DNA of 64,000 nt. Origin: SIG603 sp963621245 (lineage in GTDB: Bacteria; Bacillota; Clostridia; Oscillospirales; Acutalibacteraceae). Every line of letters begins with the position of its first letter. Position 1 is the stretch's first letter. A program made the position numbers and the translations under genes. Where the stretch lies: the NCBI GenBank assembly GCA_963621245.1, contig CAVFCW010000006.1:1-64000 (forward strand). Direction: 5' to 3'. Below are positions 60,345 to 64,000 of this stretch, in pieces. The notes under the pieces are model-generated. The model did not search any database, was not told the DNA's origin, and was given only the letters and a program-made list of their open reading frames with translations.

Positions 60345-62768
60345 ATGAACAAAAGAATTTTAGCGATTCTTCTCAGTGCTTTGATGGCGTTTAGCGCAAT
60401 GCCGACAGCATTTGCGGAAGAAACAGCGGCGAGCGAGCCTGAAAATTCGGTGACGGAAGAAGTGCCTGAGAAGGATTCTTCGCCTGAGACTACCGAGGAG
60501 CCGACTGCCGATCCAACAACCGAACCGACAGCAGAACCGACTGCCGATCCTACGGCTGAACCTACCGCAGAACCAGTGGTGACTTCTACACCCGAACCTA
60601 AAGAGGAAAGTGTTGAAACTGACGACGAGAAAGAAATCTCTCTTGAGGCTGAGGATGAAGCAAAGGAAAATAGCACTTCAGGTACTTGCGGCGACGGAGT
60701 TACTTGGACACTTGACGAAGATGGTATTTTGACAATCAGCGGCAGCGGAGCAATTGATGACAGCTATTTTAAGGAAAATGACAAGATAAAAAGTGTTATC
60801 ATTGAAGAAGGCGTAACTTCAATAGGAGCTCATGCGTTTCAGGAATGTGAAAACTTAACAAGTATAACAATTCCTGACAGTGTAATTTCTATTGGAGATT
60901 ATGCGTTCTTCTGTTGCCACGGTTTAGCAAGTTTAACTATTCCCGAGAGTGTAACCTCGATTGGAGTTTGTGCGATTTACGGTTGTAGCGGCTTAACGAG
61001 CATAACGATTCCGGAGAGCGTAACTTCAATTGGAAGTTCTGCATTTTCGGGTTGTACCGGCTTAACAAGCGTAACTATTCTGGGTAGCGTAACTTCTATA
61101 GAAAATGCTACGTTTTACGGTTGCATCAGCTTAACAAGCATAACGATTCCCGAGAGTGTAACCTCGATTGGAAATACTGCGTTTTACGGTTGCAGCAGTT
61201 TGAAAAGCATAACAATTCCGGACGGTGTAACATTGATAGGAGATAATGCATTTCAGGATTGTAGCGGCTTAACAAGCGTAATAATACCTGATAGTGTAAC
61301 TAGCATTAATAGCTATGCGTTTTCAGGTTGCTACAGTTTAACAAGTATAGTTGTTCCTGACGGTGTAACTTCAATTGGTGATTATACATTTTACCATTGC
61401 GAAAGCCTAAAGAGCGTAACAATTCCGAACGGAGTAACATCGATTGGAAGTTCTGCATTTAGCAGTTGCTACAGTTTAACAGGAATAAAGATTCCTAACA
61501 GTGTGACTTCAATTGGACAATCTGCGTTTAACAGTTGCTTCAGCTTAACAAGTATAGCAATTCCTGACGGTGTAACCTTGATTGAAAATTATACATTTGC
61601 CAATTGCCAAGGCTTAAAAAGTGTGACTGTTCCGAAAACAGTAATTTCGATTGGGGATTATGCGTTTTTCTATTGCCACAGCTTAACAAGTGTAACAATT
61701 CCGAAAAGTGTGACTTCGATAGGAATGGGCGCATTTAGCAGTTGCAGTAGCTTAATAAGTATATCGATTCCTGACAGCATAACTTCGATAGAAAACGGTA
61801 CTTTTAACGCTTGCTCCAGCTTAACAAGCGTAACAATACCCAACGGTGTGACTTCGATTGGACAAGCTGCGTTTAGCGCTTGCGACAGCTTAAAAAGCAT
61901 AACAATACCGAATAGTGTAACTTCGATAGGGGTTTCTGCGTTTTACAATTGCATCAGTTTAACAAGCGTTACAATTCAAAAGAGCGTAACATCGATTGGC
62001 GAAGCTGCATTTGGTGATTGTGAAAAGCTGAAAACAGTTTATTATTCAGGAACAAAAAAGAGCTGGAACAGCATAGAAAAAGACCGTATTTTTGAAGGCA
62101 TAAGCACACCAAATATCGTATATTTAGGCGAGTGCAAAAATGGCCACAGCTACAAGAAAACGGTAACTGCCGCAACGACAAGTGCTAACGGAAAGATAAC
62201 CCAAAAGTGTACGGTTTGCGGAAATACAAAGACAAGCACAATTTACAAAATTACCGAAAGTAAGCTTAATTACACAAGATTTGCTTACAACGGTTCTGTA
62301 AAAACACCTACTGTAACGATTAAGAACAGCAAGGGCACTGTACTTAAAAACGGCACGGATTACACTTTGACTTATCCGTCAGGGCGAGTGAATGTCGGAA
62401 GATATTCCGTTAAGGTTACTTTCAAGGGCAACTACAAGGGCACAACTTATCTAACATTTGATATTGTTCCCAAGGCAACAACCATCAAGAAGATAGCAAA
62501 TTATTCGACTTGTTTCAGAGTGTATTGGAACACACAAAAAAACCAGACAACTGGATATCAGGTGAGATATTCCACCAAGAGCAATATGTCGGGTTCAACT
62601 TACAAGACGATAACGAATACTTCTTCTTCGAGCCTCAAGGTTTCTGGACTTAACAGAAAAACGACTTATTACGTACAGATAAGAACATACAAGCAGGTCA
62701 CAATCAACGGAAAGAGCGTAAAGATTTACTCCTCGTGGAGCAGTGCTAAGTCTGTAAAGACGAAATAA
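60345..62768 (+). CDS. Secreted BspA-like leucine-rich-repeat surface protein
   Basis: 807 residues. Signal peptide (RILAILLSALMAFSAMPTAF, cleavage near AFAEE), then an acidic Pro-Thr-Glu stalk (about 45-90, EPTADPTTEPT units), an all-beta cap with GTCGDGVTWTLDEDGILTI, 18 LRR_5-type repeats of 23 residues (150-563; consensus SVTIPxSVTSIGxxAFxxC), a beta-type domain (SVKTPTVTIKNSKGTVLKNG region), and a C-terminal fibronectin-III-like domain (TTGYQVRYSTKSNMSG, YYVQIRTYK). No sorting signal or membrane anchor is seen at the C-terminus, so attachment must be by another route. BspA-like proteins bind host matrix proteins and other bacteria. GGAGG precedes the ATG. Confidence 0.9.
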   Translation: MNKRILAILLSALMAFSAMPTAFAEETAASEPENSVTEEVPEKDSSPETTEEPTADPTTEPTAEPTADPTAEPTAEPVVTSTPEPKEESVETDDEKEISLEAEDEAKENSTSGTCGDGVTWTLDEDGILTISGSGAIDDSYFKENDKIKSVIIEEGVTSIGAHAFQECENLTSITIPDSVISIGDYAFFCCHGLASLTIPESVTSIGVCAIYGCSGLTSITIPESVTSIGSSAFSGCTGLTSVTILGSVTSIENATFYGCISLTSITIPESVTSIGNTAFYGCSSLKSITIPDGVTLIGDNAFQDCSGLTSVIIPDSVTSINSYAFSGCYSLTSIVVPDGVTSIGDYTFYHCESLKSVTIPNGVTSIGSSAFSSCYSLTGIKIPNSVTSIGQSAFNSCFSLTSIAIPDGVTLIENYTFANCQGLKSVTVPKTVISIGDYAFFYCHSLTSVTIPKSVTSIGMGAFSSCSSLISISIPDSITSIENGTFNACSSLTSVTIPNGVTSIGQAAFSACDSLKSITIPNSVTSIGVSAFYNCISLTSVTIQKSVTSIGEAAFGDCEKLKTVYYSGTKKSWNSIEKDRIFEGISTPNIVYLGECKNGHSYKKTVTAATTSANGKITQKCTVCGNTKTSTIYKITESKLNYTRFAYNGSVKTPTVTIKNSKGTVLKNGTDYTLTYPSGRVNVGRYSVKVTFKGNYKGTTYLTFDIVPKATTIKKIANYSTCFRVYWNTQKNQTTGYQVRYSTKSNMSGSTYKTITNTSSSSLKVSGLNRKTTYYVQIRTYKQVTINGKSVKIYSSWSSAKSVKTK
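60792..62033 (+). repeat. 18 tandem 69-base repeats encoding LRR units
   Basis: Each 69-base unit encodes one 23-residue LRR_5 repeat. The units start with an AGTGTAACAATTCC-like segment and share GGTTGCAGC-like blocks, but differ enough in synonymous positions to be old. Copy-number change by recombination is possible. Confidence 0.85.
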
Positions 62769-62778
62769 TTTTTAAAGG

Positions 62779-62803
62779 TGGGCAGTTCGCATTGAACTGC
62801 CCA
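62779..62803 (+). terminator. Terminator after the BspA-like gene
   Basis: TGGGCAGTTC / GAACTGCCCA, a 10-bp stem, followed by TTTCTCTATT. A second hairpin with a T run (AATCAAGA / TCTTGATTTTTT, about 62820-62852) follows. Confidence 0.7.
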
Positions 62804-62919
62804 TTTCTCTATTCTTGAAAATCAAGAAATTATAATTTAATCTTGATTTTTTCGAGCCTTGGATATATATTCTTTTTGTGAAATCACCTTATGGGTGAAA
62901 AATAAATATAAGGGTTGTG

Positions 62920-64000
62920 ATGATAAACATGAAATTAACAAGAGAAGGAATTGAAAATAAAAAAGACTGGGAAAAAATCGGCGTTACGCTGCCCGGCTAT
63001 GATGTGAAAGCGGTTTCCGAAAAGGCTAAGGAAAATCCCGTGTGGGTTCACTTCGGCATCGGTAATATTTTCAGAGTTTTCATCGGCGGAATAGCCGACG
63101 GACTTTTGGAAAAAGGCGTTCTGGACAGAGGAATTACCTGCGTGGAAACGTTCGATTACGATGTTGTCGATAAGATTTACGATCCGTTTGACAATCTCGG
63201 TTTAAGCGTAATTCTCAACAGCGACGGAACGCGTGAATATAAGGTTATCGCATCGCTTGCCGAGGCAGTCAAAGCTCAAAGCTCCGATTCGAATCAATGG
63301 AACCGTCTCAAAAAAATATTCACTAATAAATCTCTTCAGCTTGTCTCCTTTACGATAACCGAGAAAGGTTATGCGCTTCAAAAAGCAGACGGAACATATT
63401 TTCCATTCGTGAAAGCCGATATCGAGAACGGCCCCGAAAAATCGGTCGGCGCTATGGCTGTGCTGACCGCTATGCTTTACGAGAGATTCAAAGCGGGCAA
63501 ATATCCCCTCGCGCTCGTCTCAATGGACAACTGCTCGCAGAACGGAGCAAAGCTTCGTGAGTCCGTGCTCACAATGGCCAATAAATGGGCGGAGCTTGGA
63601 TTTGTCGGCAAAGACTTTATCGATTACGTAAGTGACGAGAGTATTGTATCTTTCCCGTGGACGATGATCGATAAAATCACGCCCCGTCCGAGTGAAAAGC
63701 TTGCTGATGAACTCGAGGCACTCGGCATCGAAAATATGCAACCTGTGATAACATCAAAAAAGACCTACATTGCACCGTTTGTCAATGCAGAAAAACCGCA
63801 GTATCTCGTGATTGAAGATAATTTCCCGAACGGCCGCCCAAAACTTGAAGAGGGCTTTGGTGTTTACCTGACAGACAGAAACACTGTTAATCTCTCGGAG
63901 AGGATGAAAGTTACCGTTTGCCTTAACCCCGTGCACTCTGCGACAGGCCCGCTCGGAGTTGTTCTCGGATACGATCTTTTTGCTCATATGCTCAACACAA
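62920..64000 (+). CDS. Mannitol dehydrogenase family / fructuronate reductase-like (partial, runs off the end)
   Basis: The frame from ATG 62920 is open to the window edge (360 codons). It has VHFGIGNIFRVFIGGIADGL (about 43-62, the NAD-binding start of the family), TITEKGYALQKADG (about 145-158), LVSMDNCSQNGAKLRESVL (about 203-221) and FPWTMIDKITPRPS (about 246-259), which are signatures of polyol/uronate dehydrogenases such as UxuB and mannitol 2-dehydrogenase. It should reduce a keto sugar (fructuronate or fructose) with NAD(P)H. ATG 62920 is 5 bases after AGGG; ATG 62929 is the alternative. The C-terminal domain is outside the window. Confidence 0.85.
   Translation, partial: MINMKLTREGIENKKDWEKIGVTLPGYDVKAVSEKAKENPVWVHFGIGNIFRVFIGGIADGLLEKGVLDRGITCVETFDYDVVDKIYDPFDNLGLSVILNSDGTREYKVIASLAEAVKAQSSDSNQWNRLKKIFTNKSLQLVSFTITEKGYALQKADGTYFPFVKADIENGPEKSVGAMAVLTAMLYERFKAGKYPLALVSMDNCSQNGAKLRESVLTMANKWAELGFVGKDFIDYVSDESIVSFPWTMIDKITPRPSEKLADELEALGIENMQPVITSKKTYIAPFVNAEKPQYLVIEDNFPNGRPKLEEGFGVYLTDRNTVNLSERMKVTVCLNPVHSATGPLGVVLGYDLFAHMLNT

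Noticed and set aside
59657..60676. 339-codon minus-strand frame opposite the GNAT and BspA-like genes
   Set aside because: It lies antisense to two well-supported genes, has low-complexity sequence from the reversed Pro-Thr repeat and no ribosome binding site or family match.
60792..62033. CRISPR-like array
   Set aside because: The 69-base repeats are contiguous, in frame and encode LRR units; there are no spacers and no cas genes.

Overview
The window looks like chromosomal DNA of an anaerobic gut Bacillota, most likely class Clostridia (Oscillospiraceae/Lachnospiraceae-like). Signs of this are AGGAGG-type ribosome binding sites, TTGACA/TATAAT promoters, surface proteins with Pro-Thr-Glu repeats, a BspA-like leucine-rich-repeat protein, DUF4358, CPBP proteases, a GPH sugar symporter and a family mix typical of gut Clostridia. 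No phage or transposase genes were seen.

Region 1 (1-24.4 kb) is a surface-polysaccharide (capsule/EPS) locus. On the plus strand it carries a DegT-type aminotransferase end, a PglC-like initiating sugar-phosphate transferase, a PglD-like acetyltransferase, several glycosyltransferases, a heparinase II/III-like protein, WecC and WecB (UDP-ManNAcA supply), a polysaccharide deacetylase, a TupA-like ATP-grasp protein, a Wzy polymerase, a CapA-like protein, a Wzx flippase, an acyltransferase and a nucleotidyltransferase-fold protein. On the minus strand a UDP-glucuronate 4-epimerase and a UDP-glucose dehydrogenase face it. The dehydrogenase has an XRE DNA-binding domain fused to its N-terminus, and its promoter is flanked by two copies of a 15-bp palindrome. 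The locus is visibly decaying: an ATP-grasp/HAD gene, a serine acetyltransferase, two acyltransferases and a DUF6680-like gene are all broken, each in a different way.

Region 2 (24.6-29.6 kb) is an accessory stretch: a cell-surface protein with a TPATG sorting-like signal, an internally deleted short-chain dehydrogenase that leaves a 46-codon in-frame relic, a DUF4839-like lipoprotein and a run of very small genes, some antitoxin-like (zinc-ribbon, RHH-like), ending at tRNA-Lys.

Region 3 (29.9-42.6 kb) holds an amino-acid symporter, a CPBP protease and a glycan-use cluster: GH2 beta-galactosidase, GPH symporter, AraC regulator, GH3 and GH78. A bipartite sequence element recurs upstream of GH2, the symporter and the GH3/AraC divergent promoter, which suggests one regulon.

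Region 4 (42.7-48.2 kb, minus strand) is a five-gene set: a C26 amidase, an SGNH hydrolase, a DUF4358 protein, an MBOAT acyltransferase and a DHHW protein. It probably O-acetylates an extracellular polymer. Region 5 (48.4-64 kb) carries a diacylglycerol-kinase-like protein, a fatty-acid group (3-hydroxyacyl-CoA dehydrogenase-like, TetR, oleate hydratase), a second CPBP protein, a U32-like protein, a small XRE regulator, a second GH78, an iron alcohol dehydrogenase with a Rex-like operator over its -10, a GNAT acetyltransferase, a BspA-like adhesin whose promoter spacer is an (AT)8 repeat (candidate phase-variable switch), and the start of a mannitol/fructuronate dehydrogenase that runs off the window.
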